Position numbers and translations under genes: made by a program. Shown here piece after piece: positions 48,099 to 59,563 of a stretch of 64,000 bases of DNA. The notes under the pieces are model-generated. The model ran no database searches, was not told the DNA's origin, and worked only from the letters and a program-made list of their open reading frames with translations. The DNA is from Heterodera schachtii (Eukaryota; Nematoda; Chromadorea; Rhabditida; Heteroderidae): positions 443,488 through 507,487 of the forward strand of contig SIJG01000062.1 in the NCBI GenBank assembly GCA_023374025.1, given 5' to 3'. The number at the start of each line of letters is the position of its first letter. Positions within the stretch are counted from its first letter, which is position 1.

Positions 48099-48869
48099 TC
48101 AGAAAACCTTTTCTTTTTTCCATCTTATTAAAGTGGCAATGCCAATTTCCAAAAATTTAGCAATTTCTTTATCCTTTAAAGAGGGATTTTCTTTCTTTAT
48201 TTTATAATAAATATTCATTTTGGCCATTTTTTCTTCATTGGAATATCGATTTCCACCTGATAAAAACAAAATTAAACAATTTAAATTTTAATTGAATTAC
48301 TTTTGCCAATTTCAATGCCAAATTCCTTTTTCCATTTTATTAATGTATATCCAGCTAATGCCCAACTCTTCCGCAAATTGTTTCTGTTTTCCATTTTTGT
48401 ACATTCTTCCAAAATCATCAATTCGTTCAAGAAATTCTTGCTTTTTCTGTTTATAAAATTTATTTTCATAAACAAATTCAAATTCTTTTTTCCATTTATA
48501 AATTTTCTGTCGACAAATTCCCAATTTTTCGGCTATTTTTTGTTCAATTTTATTCCGAACTTTTCTCGGTAATTTCCGTCTTTTCTTAATTCCTTCTTTT
48601 ATTGCATGAAATTTATGAATAATTTCAAGTTTTTGCTGATCATTGTATTTGTCAATCTGAACATTGCTTTTTGAATGTGCCAAATTTAAATCATTTTGAT
48701 CATTTGGGTGATCGTTTGCATTTTGCTCAGTTTCCCATCCTTGGCCAAATATTTCATCAAAATTAGGCAGAAGTTTTCCATTCTTTTCAAAAAGATTATT
48801 AACTGATAATGTTTTGTTTAATGAATTGATTATGAATAATAACATAAGATTTAATTTATAAAATTCCAT
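48099..48869 (-). pseudogene. Secreted protein with repeated helix-turn-helix motifs, frameshifted
   Basis: Starts at ATG 48869 with a signal peptide (MEFYKLNLMLLFIINSLNKT). A charged region then carries IAEKLGICRQKIYKWKKEF, a transposase- or Psq-like helix-turn-helix unit. A second unit starts FAEELGIS and would end TLIKWKKEFGIEIG, but the two halves are in different frames, so there is a one-base shift near 48340. The first frame stops at 48312. A second exon, 48099-48256, after a TTATCAG acceptor adds a third unit, EIAKFLEIGIATLIRWKKEK, and a TGA. A signal peptide with DNA-binding-like repeats is unusual and resembles lineage-specific secreted families of plant-parasitic nematodes (inference). 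The shift may be a sequencing error. ATGCCA occurs on the coding strand about 280 bases upstream. Confidence 0.65.
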
Positions 48870-49849
48870 TTTCTTAAGAATATTATAATTTTTTCTTTAT
48901 TATTTTCTTATATAAATTTGCTGAATTTTCTTTCAAATAATTCATCAATTTTCATTCATAATAAAATCAATAAAAAAGATTTTGATTTAATATTTTTATG
49001 CAGATTTGATAATTTTTATTAATGCAAAAAAAATAATTGGTGAAGATTTTAAATTTTCAATAAAAATAACTATTTGGAGCGGAATTAATTCATCAAAAAA
49101 ATTATGAAATTTTATTTCCTTTAAAATTTAAACGAAATTTTTTTTATGGCATAAATTTTTAGCTCTTCGATTCCAATTTCAGTAATTGCATAATATTGTT
49201 TAAATAAGAGGTTTGGCTTAACTGTGAGAATTGCGTCTTCTCGACTCAAATATTAGATAAAAAGTCCCAAAATGTTTCCTTTATTTTCGGCAATCTTTGT
49301 CATATTCTTCAAATTTCTCTCTTATTTTGTTTACATTGCCAATTCTTCCGCATAAAACACACAATGTAAAGGTATGACTCATATTTTTCAATTGCATATT
49401 CACTAATTATGGTTTCATGATCCCTTTGCATAAATGCAATTAGCATTTTGTCGTCAAACTAATCAAAATGCAATAAATAAAAAACCGCCTACGGGCCTGC
49501 TCCTAAATTATCCTGCATTTTTTTATTAACTCCAAAGATTTATTAAGAAAAATTGGTTGTTTCCATTTATTTCCGAAATAAAATCTAAAAAACATTTCGG
49601 CACAAAATGCCAAATTAATAATTATTTATTTATTATTTCACTCTTTCTGAGACAACAAATAAATGTTATTAAATGAAGAAAATAGATTTTTATACAGAAC
49701 AAAATGTTATAAAAATAGTAATGTTGAATTAATTCAACAAAAAATTAATTCTTTAAAAAATTCATATGTTTGGCGAGGGAAAGTCACTACGAGCGGGGAA
49801 TTTGAAGAGTTTTATTAAATGCTCGCACAAAGAAATAAAAAGTAATTAG
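48870..49849. other. AT-rich intergenic DNA
   Basis: Upstream region of the helix-turn-helix-repeat gene. Apart from TGGCAT at 49147 (ATGCCA on the gene strand), nothing specific is seen. Confidence 0.4.
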
Positions 49850-50410
49850 TAGAGCTAGGATTTTTAGGTGTAAAATACTGAAATAGGTACTAAAATAAGT
49901 GCTAAAAAAGTGCAAAATAGGTGCTAAAACGCCAAAAATACGCAAAATAAGTGCTAAAAAATTAGAAAAATCCAGTGTCTTTATGCACAAAAATCCCAAA
50001 AATGACTCATTTTAGATCACTTTCGCCCGTACAATTGCAATTGGTCAAGAAAACAAATAAATAAATTTTGGAGACGAATTTTTGGGAAAATGTTTCATTT
50101 CTTAGGGGACTATTTTCTGAAATTTTGGTCAATTTTTAGGGGTATGTTTTTAAATTTTTTTGAGATCGATTCTTAGGGGTGTATTTTTTCATTTTTATTG
50201 TATTTTTGCTATGAAATTTTTGGAAAAAAGCCAAAATAGGTGCTAAAATTGAAAATGCCAAAATAGGTGCTAACCCCGCCCGTTTTAGGTTTTTTAGGTG
50301 CTAATAAGTCGCTCTAAATCAAAAATTATTCGTAGAAAATGTGGTTTGTCGTGCTTGTCTCATCAAGTACTTGCAAAAAAATAAATTAAAACCTAAAAAG
50401 CCGGGCTCTA
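49850..50410. mobile_element. hAT-like element, 8-bp target duplication GTAATTAG
   Basis: Ends TAGAGCTAGG and CCGGGCTCTA, flanked by GTAATTAG at 49842-49849 and 50411-50418. The interior is repeats of AAAATAGGTGCTAAAA. The right terminus closely resembles those of other families here (GGGCTCTA). Confidence 0.88.
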
Positions 50411-50602
50411 GTAATTAGTTGGTGGATGAAATAACGGCATTATTTTCGAATTGAAAAAAGAATAAATTTCCAATTTACTTTAATTTGAAGATGAGAACAA
50501 CAAATGAAAAAATAGAGGTCATAAATAAGCGGATATTTTAACAAAAAAAAATTCATTTTTTACAAAATAAAAAGTAAAAAATAAAAAAAAAAGAAGAAAA
50601 AA

Positions 50603-50696
50603 GCTTACAACACCTTCGATTCCCAGGACGTCTCCGTTCCAAGTACTAAGAAGGCCCAACGTTGCTTAACTTGCCAGATCGGATCGGGATGGCGTG
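50603..50696 (-). pseudogene. Truncated 5S rRNA gene
   Basis: Identical to the 3' 90 or so bases of the intact 5S copies apart from one inserted base (GGATCGGGATGG instead of GGACGGGATGG). The first 24 bases of the RNA and the conserved upstream flank are missing. The 3' side keeps the T-rich terminator. Confidence 0.93.
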
Positions 50697-50699
50697 TGT

Positions 50700-53290
50700 A
50701 GTAAAACATTTTTTTTTCAAATAAGGACAAATTTTTATACCAAAAATTTTTTATTAAGAAAAAAATATTATTTTGGGACCAATTTTTGAAATTTTTTCAA
50801 TTCTTAGGGGGTGTATTTTATGAATTTTTTTTTGGGTCATTTCTTAGGGGTGTGTTTTTCTTTTTAATCGCATTTTTGTTAGGAAATTTTTTGATAATCC
50901 TAAAATATCAATTTTATGAATTGTTCATTCCAATAGTAACTAAAACATCAAAAATCCAACAAAATGCAACTCAATGTTCAAATATTAAAACAGTGGCAGA
51001 AATCATTTTAGCAATATGGATGGCCCGGTTTAATTAGCGGATATACCTCAAAATACCAATAAGTTTTGCAAAAATGGAGAGATTCAGTGGATGAAATAAC
51101 TTTTATTAAAACTCGGTCTAATGAGAACTTTTTGTCCATTTTAATTTAAATTGAATTTTAAAATTTTGCTCGTTTGGTTATTGAAACTAAATGGGTTTAA
51201 TGTAACCATGAATAGAAAGAACCTCCTTTATTTTAATTTTATAAGATTCGACTGAGTTTTTGACAATCCAAAATTACAATTAGCAGTTAAATGTGCTTTT
51301 TTGTTTACGTATTTCCTATGAGCTCACTGATTCTTTAAACAACTGATTAATTGTTGCAAATTTGGCCACTGTTGTTACTTGGCAACCCATTCTAATTAAA
51401 AACTATGAGTTTGTACTTCAGTAAATCCATGCAATAAAATTTAATAAATATTATCATTTTCCTGTTTTAGTCATTAAAAATAGGACGAAAATCACTCAAA
51501 TTCCGCCAAAAAGGATTAGTGTGACCTAGCAATTAAATGTGCTTTTTGATTACAATTTGCCATTCATTGTTTCTTGGCAATGCACGCACTTCCAAAGTCT
51601 CGGTCCCTGCTAATTGTTTGGCCGAATACAATAATAATACAAAAAGGAAAAGAGAAATACTGTAAAGAAACAAAAAATGCCAATGAATTGACAATTGCGT
51701 GATTTCATAAAGATATTTACAATTTTGAATAATATGTAGTTGTCAAACAGAAAATCTTTCTATGACATTATAACAAATGTTATAGGGTGAGCTAAAGTTA
51801 TGATTATTATTCAGCAAATATTTCCTGCAAATTTTCAAAATTTATCTTAAATTTAAAAGATTTATAAAAATTCACGCGTCAAAACTTAACATGTTGGAAA
51901 ATTGGACTTCTTGCAACTCCTGGCCTACCCTAAATTTTTGTTTGTCAGAAAAATGCCAAATTTGACTGACATTCTTTACGGTGTGGCGCGTTCCCTAAAC
52001 CTGCATCACTTTCTTAGACCAAACCAAATTTAATCTTTTTTCGATTTTTGTATTTTGCAAAACCATATTTTATTAAATTCAATTGGAGGCGAAATAATTC
52101 AAAAATTCTATGCGTTTTTTAATCAAAAATTAATAAAATTTTGAGAATCAGAAATTTGAGTTGGAAAAAATAAATTTTGAAATTTTGGCAAGTGTATTCT
52201 TCGAATAATTTTAAGAGGATTTTTTGACAGTCCAACAAAAATAGGCAACAAAAATGCCAAAATAAGCACAAAACAGGCGCAATGGACAAGCACAAAAATT
52301 CCGAAACAGACGAAACTTGGCATTAAATTCACCACAGAAGCTTCAAAAGCTTAATTGCTCAGAAATTTTAATTTCTTTGACTAAAAATCCCAGTCCTGTA
52401 CTCACAAAAAATGTTCTTTTTTGAATACAATTTATCATCTATAAAAAGTGCAAGATTGGCGATTTTTAAAAAAGTACAAAAATCAAAAATCAGATTTTTC
52501 ATATAATTTTTATCAATTTTTTAAATTAAAAATGTTAAAATTTATTGATGCTTAAAAAAACATTCTCTAAAAGTTTTTAGATCTCGAATGAAATAATTAA
52601 TTTACCTAATATTAAATAAAATCATTAAATAGATTACTTTGAATTTTTTAAATATTTTAAAGTTTCAATGGCGCCTATAAATTTTACAAAATAAAGCCTA
52701 TGCATAGGCTTAGACCCAACCAATTTAGCTTGCGTTGAAGCGGATACATTTACATATAAATATTTCCATTTTTTTCTAAAATTTTCATTTTTTAATTTAG
52801 TCGATTGTAATTGAATTTTTAATTAATATTTTGTAAATTTTAATGATTCTATTCGAGATCTAAAAAACTTTTAGATATTTAAGCATCAATTTATTAAATT
52901 TTAATCTATTTATAATTTAAAAAATTGATAAAAAAATCATAGGAAAAATTAGATTTTTGATTTTTGGGCTTTTTTAGGAATTGCCCATTTTTGCACTTTT
53001 TAGGAATCGAAATAGCACCGCCCCGTCCGTCATTCCAAAAACAGAATTCTTTTTTTTTTCTCAGGGTTTTTCCTTGTTTTCGACCACACTTCTTTGGGTT
53101 TTTAATTCACAAATTATACACATATGTAATTTAAATTCACTTCTTTTTCCATTTTAATAAATAATTCATTAAAAGAAAAAAAACCAAATGGGGGAAGTGA
53201 CAATTAAAAAGGCTGCTTAATTATGATTAAGTTTTTTTTTTTTTTGATTAATTTCAAGGTCTGAAAAATTTTATTAAATTCAAAATTTCA
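50700..53290. other. AT-rich intergenic DNA, no gene seen
   Basis: 2.6 kb without a convincing exon. It contains an 18-base palindrome AAGCCTATGCATAGGCTT near 52697 and an inverted pair around 52555-52630 and 52855-52925 (ATTGATGCTTAAA versus TTTAAGCATCAAT). Confidence 0.45.
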
Positions 53291-54959
53291 ATGAATGCAA
53301 CGCCAAACGATCAAATATTCAAGGTAAAACAAATATTAATAATAAAAAAAAAAAAAACTAATTTAATTGAAAAAGCTCTGTTCGGGCAAGGATCAATGCT
53401 GGACAGTGATTATTTATGCTTTTATTGTGACCTTTTTGACAATCGGTGGCGTTTTGTTGAATTTTTCTGTTATTTTCGTTACAATTCGAACAAAGTAAGA
53501 TTTTTTTACTCATAAAATATGTTTGTAATTAATTTATGGTGTTATTTTCATTTTTCATCAGGTCATTCCGTGGCACCGTTAACATTTTGTTCGCATTTTA
53601 TTCATTGTGTGAAATTGTCCATTTGAGTGGCAATTTTCTGTCAATTTTCTCAGCATTTTCTGGCCAATATTTTATGCCGTATAAAACTCTCATTTATTTT
53701 GCTTTTGCCCCTATAATTTGCGGCACTTGCGCTGTGATTTTGTTGCTTTTCACTGGCATTGAACGCCTTTTCGCTGTGCTTTTCCCGTTTAAGTACATAA
53801 TGTTTTTCGCTAATTAATAATTTAATTGTTTTTTGATTTTTGATTTTAAGGAAAATTAATCAAAATCGTTTTCTTGCCATTGTTTTGGTGTTCAATATCA
53901 TTCAAATCATTATGCTAACATTCATTTATTCACATTGTGAAGACACGCGACTTAACTCACTTGAAGTTTTTGCCAATTATTATGAAGTTGCCTTTCTTTT
54001 TTATACAGTCAGTTTTTTAAATATTTCAAAATTAAAAAAAAAATAATAATAAACTAATTAAGAGTCAGTGCTCTACTTCTGGTCTGTTTGAAGCAACAAT
54101 GGTAATTGTGTGTTCAATGGTTATTTATGCATTAATTGCGGTAACACTTCACTGTCGCAAAGGTCGGTATTTCTAAGAAAAAAAAAAATTAAACTAATGA
54201 AATGAAAAAAGATGTTAAAAAGTTAATTAGTTTTTAAAATTATTTTAATTTAATTTTAATAGGCATAATAAATTTAAAACACCGGAAAATACCCATTAAG
54301 CCAGCCTTTTTTTAAATATAAGTAGAATTTTCTGTTATCAAATTTCGGTGCGGCACTTACGAAAAATGAAAGGTTTTGTGATACTCTGGCATACAGTACT
54401 TAATTAAATCTAGTAAAGAAACAGGCCAAAAACTGACGAAATATTAATAAAAATTAATCATTAAATTGCGGCCCTAATACTATTGTGAAAATAATTTAAC
54501 AATATTTATTTTTACTGCACTTTTTTTGTAAAAATACCAAAAATGAAAAAAATTTTAATTTGTCTTCTTTTTTTTTTTTGCATTTTCAGACCAAAACAAT
54601 TCCAACTCGGCCAATTTCAACAATCGAATATTCCGTTCACTTTTCACAATTGTCGCAGTGAATATTGGCGGTTATTTAATATTATCTCTCTCTTTGGTAA
54701 TCATCAAATCAACAAACATCGAAAAAAATAATTTGTTTGTGTTGCACACATTTCAAATTTGTGGCATTTTGATGCACATTAGTGCCGCATCAAATGGGCC
54801 AATCCTTTATTTGACAAGGTTAAATTTTAAAAATTAATATAATTTCACATTTTATGATTTTTTAGCTCCGAATATCGCGATGCTTTCCAAAGGGAATTCT
54901 CTTTTTTATTCAAATTGATCTGTAAATGCTCTTCCGCTTCAGTTGCTCCTCATCATTGA
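53291..54959 (+). CDS. Srsx-type serpentine receptor, intact, 320 aa, 7 exons
   Basis: Nematode seven-transmembrane receptor of the Srsx (7TM_GPCR_Srsx) type, probably a chemosensory receptor in a neuronal membrane. Plus-strand exons in consistent phase: 53291-53323, 53376-53494, 53562-53792, 53851-54007, 54063-54162, 54590-54818 and 54866-54959. The start is ATG 53291 (MNATPNDQIFK), with an N-glycosylation sequon at Asn2. TM1 is AFIVTFLTIGGVLLNFSVIF. TM3 ends with the family signature GIERLFAVLFPFK. TM6 is RIFRSLFTIVAVNIGGYLIL. TM7 contains HISAASNGPILYLT, followed by SSEYRDAFQREFSFLFK, the diagnostic C-terminal motif. It is intact, unlike the copy at 2936-4240. The 427-base intron 5 is the longest. 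The exon 2 acceptor (TTGAAAAAG) is weak. Confidence 0.9.
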
Positions 54960-55830
54960 TGAAAGAAACAAGCCAAAGCATTTGAGTAATGTGTTGAAAT
55001 GTCATTAAAAGTAATTTTTAAGAATTTCGGTGCATTTGTAATCAAATTTTATTTCCGTTTTGTGTAGAATTTCTTCCCCCGAAGAGCGAATATTGAAAGG
55101 TGGGAAATGAACTCTGTTCAACATATTTTCATGTGAAAAGGCGAAAAAATAGCTGCAATAAGTCCAAATTTTATAACATGTTAACTTTTGAAGTGAGTAG
55201 AGAATTTTTGTAAATATTCAAAAGTGAGCAAAATTTCTGAAATTTGCAGGAAAGTACGCCAAAAACCAAGGCATTTTTGTGAAAGTTTCAATTGAAATTT
55301 AGAAAAGTGAGTGCCAAATTAATGTAAATATAATTTTTTTCCTCGATTCTCAATTCTCTAAAAGTAGGAAAACACTCTTTTTTTGTTTGTGTTTTCGAAC
55401 TAAAGTTGGGATGGGATTTTTCTTTACATATTTTTACAATTTTCCAGATTTTTTTACATATTACATATGTATGTACAATTTTTTTATTATATTTTTGATT
55501 TTTTCGCATTTTTTTGTACATATTTTCATTTTTAACATATTTTGAGAAATTTATAGAAAAACTTGTGAAAAATGCAAAAAATTTTCGAAATTGTACCCCT
55601 AAAAATAGATTTAAAAAAGTGATATCCAAAAGATTTATTCTAAGCCTATCTAAGGTGTAAACATGTTTCCAAGGGTTTTCGGGGTCGCTGATCACGAATC
55701 CGGCATTAATTTCGACCAATTTCGAACCCCGGGCCTGAATTCGAACAAAAAGTCGAAAATTCAAATTTTTCGATTTTTCATTTTTAGTTTAAGAATATTT
55801 TAAGTGATCTTTTATTGAAGCAGTGATGAC
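54960..55830. other. Intergenic DNA with repeat fragments
   Basis: About 55670-55790 is a diverged single arm of the palindrome family seen at 1391-1862 (GAATTCGAACAAAAAGTCGA). The rest is AT-rich. Confidence 0.4.
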
Positions 55831-56425
55831 TAGGGATTCCATTTTTATGTAAGAAAAATCGCGAAATATGTAAATAAAATATGTATAAAAAATGCTAAAA
55901 TATGTATGAAATATGTACAAAAACCCCCAAATATGTACGAAAATATGTAAATAAAATTTTTTTAAATGGTTATTTTTTGGAAAAAAATTTTTCGTAAAAA
56001 GTAAAATAGGCACAAAAAGCCATAAAAATGACCAAAATAGGCTTAGCATCACATTTTAGTATTTTAAAAATTAATTTTTGATACATCATTTTTTTGAAAA
56101 AAAAAATCGATTTTTTAGGGATACATTTCCAAAAAATTTTTTTAATTTTTCACAAAATTTTTATAAATTCTCAAAAATCCTCAAAATATGTAAAAAAAAA
56201 TGAAAATATATACGAAAAATTGTGAAATATGTACGAAAAAGTCCAAAATATGTATAAAAATATGTACATATGTAATATGTAGAAAAAGCCGAAAATATGT
56301 AAAAATATGTAAATAAAAGTCCCAATTTTTGTTCGCAAACACAAAAAAGAAAGTGTTTTCCCTACTATTTAGAGCATGGAGAATCCAGGAAAAAAATATG
56401 TATTTACATAAAAATGGAATCCCTA
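55831..56425. mobile_element. hAT-like element, 8-bp target duplication GTGATGAC
   Basis: Ends TAGGGATTCCATTTTTATGT and its complement, flanked by GTGATGAC at 55823-55830 and 56426-56433. The interior is repeats of AAAATATGTAAATAAA / AAATATGTACGAAAA. Confidence 0.95.
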
Positions 56426-56539
56426 GTGATGACTCTCACAGTTCATTTCCGTGTGTTTAAACAAAGTTTAAAACAAAAATAAAGAGAAAAAATGCATTAT
56501 AAAATTGACTATTTAATAGTTTCCAATTGGGACCCTTTC

Positions 56540-56657
56540 GCTTACGACCATACCACGTTGAAAGCACGCCATCCCGTCCGATCTGGCAAGTTAAGCAACG
56601 TTGGGCCTTCTTAGTACTTGGAACGGAGACGTCCTGGGAATCGAAGGTGTTGTAAGC
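56540..56657 (+). rRNA. 5S ribosomal RNA
   Basis: 118 bases from GCTTACGACCATACCACGTT to GTTGTAAGC, the same as the minus-strand copy at 7236, followed by TTTTTT, an RNA polymerase III terminator. The upstream CCAATTGGGACCCTTTC matches the other intact copy except for one or two bases. Confidence 0.96.
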
Positions 56658-56863
56658 TTTTTTAATTTTTTTCTTTTAATTTTCATGTAAAAAAAATTAT
56701 TTTTTTTTTGTTGAATTTATCTGCTTAACATTACATATTCCTATAACTTTGTGGTTTGTTAAAAATCTCTTTTCTTATTTTTAATAATATTAATTTGTTT
56801 GCCTCTGGAAGTCGAATATTTAATAAAAATTCTTTAATTTCAAATAGATTTTTAAGTAAGATA

Positions 56864-57984
56864 CAGTCAGGTGCAAATGTTTAACACCACTAGCCATTTC
56901 GAGAAATTTGGCTTGATAAAAACTTAAATGATTGACGCTGACCAAAATGTGTTGACATTTTTTGTAGCATTTTTAATGAGCTTTCGAATGATACCAATCA
57001 TTAGGCCAAATATCGGTTTAAGCCCGAATTACAGTTGACTTAGTGTACTACACCCCATTTTCAGTGGTGCATATGTTTAACACCACTTTTTGAATCTCAA
57101 ATTTGGAAGCACAGAAAAATCTGAAATAATTCATGCTAACATAAGTTTTCATGCTTATCAAAAAACTCCTTTACACCAACTTGATCAGATCACTCCTTCA
57201 TGTTGATCGGGACACCCCAAAATACACTGTAAATCGGGGAAATTTTCAAAAAAAATTCTTAGGGGGTTGGGAAAATTTTTCTGGAAATTTTGAAGAAGCC
57301 CATTGGGAAGAGCATAAATTTCTCTACAATATTCAAAAGACCGTAAGTCTTTGTGACTTAAACCCGCTGAGGTATGGGCATTTCAATTTCGGTGTTGATG
57401 ATCTCTACTGTAAAATGTACTATTTCCATAAGAAATACAGTATTTTCTATAGACACCGAAATTGATCTACCCATACCTCAGCGGGTTTAAGTCGTAGACC
57501 ATCATACAAAAAGCAAACCGGTAGAGAATTTTAAGCCCTTTCAGATGGACACAATGATTTTTTCCAGAAAAATTTTCCCAACCCCCTAAGAATTTTTTTT
57601 GAAAATTTCCCCGATTTACAGTGTATTTTGGGGTGTCCCGATCAACATGAAGGAGTGATCTGATCAAGTTGGTGTAAAGGAGTTTTTTGATAAGCATGAA
57701 AACTTATGTTAGCATGAATTATTTCAGATTTTTCTGTGCTTCCAAATTTGAGATTCAAAAAGTGGTGTTAAACATATGCACCACTGAAAATGGGGTGTAG
57801 TACACTAAGTCAACTGTAATTCGGGCTTAAACCGATATTTTGCTTAATGTTTGGTATCATTCGAAAGCTCATTAAAAATGCTACAAAAAATGTCAACACA
57901 TTTTGGTCAGCGTCAATCATTTAAGTTTTTATCAAGCCAAATTTCTCGAAATGGCTAGTGGTGTTAAACATTTGCACCTGACTG
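56864..57984. mobile_element. Palindromic Tc1/mariner-like element, 1.12 kb, TA target duplication
   Basis: Starts CAGTCAGGTGCAAATGTTTA and ends with the exact complement, flanked by TA on both sides. The two halves are inverted copies over about 550 bases (centre near 57425), interrupted only by short differences. Both halves would translate to the same 40-odd residues, which simply reflects the palindrome. There is no transposase. TA duplication with CAGT termini points to the Tc1/mariner superfamily. Confidence 0.93.
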
Positions 57985-58542
57985 TAGATTCTGTTCTGCT
58001 ATATGAAAAAAGACCAGTATTTATAATTTTTTTGCGACATACCGCATTGATTTTCTTCAATATTTGATAAACTGTTTAAAAAGCCATATTAATAAGTAAA
58101 ATTTTAAATTAAAATAATAATTAGGACTTCCTTTTTAGGCAATGCCTTAAATTTTGCGCACTTGATACGCAAAGTTAGGCATGAAAATTTTGCTGCCCAA
58201 TTTTCGTGCTTTTTTGTCGTTTTTGTAATTTTTTATGCCTTTTTTCATATTTTTCGTGCCTAAAAGTCCGGGCCCTAGTTCATTCCTAACAAATCTAAGG
58301 AGTATTTGATAGGTAAATATTCGTTTTCGCGTCCGCCAATTCAAGCCCATATTTTCCGATTTGACTAATAAACGACAGATTCCAAAAATCACTCAATATT
58401 ACAAAAACCCCGGAATTTTGGAGAAAAAATTTCTTTTCAGCTTCCTCAAAACAAATAATTATTTTAAACCCCGAAAAACAAAGCAAAAAATAATAAAAGT
58501 GTTATGAAATGTTAACGATTTCTTTCTCGTTCCTCTAAATCT
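57985..58542. other. Intergenic DNA, one terminus-like sequence
   Basis: AT-rich. GTCCGGGCCCTA at about 58277 looks like a right hAT-type terminus preceded by repeats of TTTTCGTGCC, but no left end was matched. Confidence 0.4.
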
Positions 58543-59563
58543 TCACAATAACTTCTTGAATGATTTGTGTTGCATCATTTTGTTGACCATCTTTTGCACA
58601 TCATCACTTTCAAAATTGTATCTCATGTAATTGGAGTCGTTCGTTGCCGCAACAATTTTGAAAATGGCATTCATTTTGGCAAAATGCTCATCAATTCTTT
58701 CCTGTACAGTTTTGCTCGCTGTTATCATTTGTTTTTCCAACAAAAATTTGTACAACATTTGTATAAATGCAATGATTTTACCGTATAAACACAGCAATTT
58801 TTCATGCTAAATATTTTCAATTAAATAAAAATATTAAAATTTATGATTGTGCCGGTAAAATAGACATTGCTGGAATCGCCATAATACGAATGGTAGGATG
58901 GTTTTTCGGGTTTTCGGGACCGGAGTCTCGGGGGCGGTCTGTTAGCATTTGGGATCTAATCCAAAAAGCCGAGGGTTTCGGGGTGCCAACACTTATCCAA
59001 TGCTTATAAAATTGCCTTTTTTCTATATTTGCCAACTAAGTCTTTGGTATTGATTTATTTAATTTTTTAGTCTTTTTTGTTAATTATTTTACTTTTATAG
59101 ACATTATTAATTATTAATTTACTTGTTTAACATTTCTGTTCCGAACACAGCTCTGAGCAAAATATTTCCAATTTTGAGGAAATTTTTGACCAATTATTTG
59201 CTCAAAGCAATTATAAAGTGAAATTAGGAGGTCATTTGCATCAAAAGACGGAGTAATTTCTAGCGGATTTTCTGTTGCGAAAAAATTTTGAAAGTTTTTT
59301 TCAATTCCGTCCATTTTTCCTTCTAATTTTGAGTCAATTTCCAGCAAAATTTCCTGTAAATCTTTTACCAATTCATTGTTTGGCGTGTCAATTTGATCAA
59401 ATTTAATTTCGTAACTTTCTAAATTAAAAGCTTAAGCACTTAAAAATTATTTTATATTAATTAATACCTTTTTTGCACCATCAACAGATTTGAAACAATT
59501 AACCGAAGTAACACTTTTAATAAAATGAAAAAGAAATAAAATTTTATAAAAATAAATTTTCAT
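58543..59563 (-). CDS. Secreted protein of unknown function, 214 aa, 3 exons
   Basis: Minus-strand exons in consistent phase: 59479-59563, 59123-59418 and 58543-58806. It starts MKIYFYKILFLFHFIKSVTS, a signal peptide. The mature part is helical and polar (DLQEILLEIDSKLEGKMDGI, FATENPLEITPSFDANDLLI) and ends KMMQHKSFKKLL. The second intron carries GC-richer debris at 58890-59000. I do not recognise a domain. A small secreted protein beside another secreted, repetitive protein is in keeping with a parasite secretome locus (inference). Confidence 0.65.

Noticed and set aside
57151..57697. Two open frames on opposite strands with the same N-terminal 45 residues
   Set aside because: The identity is a consequence of the palindromic element; no transposase motif and no coding features are present.
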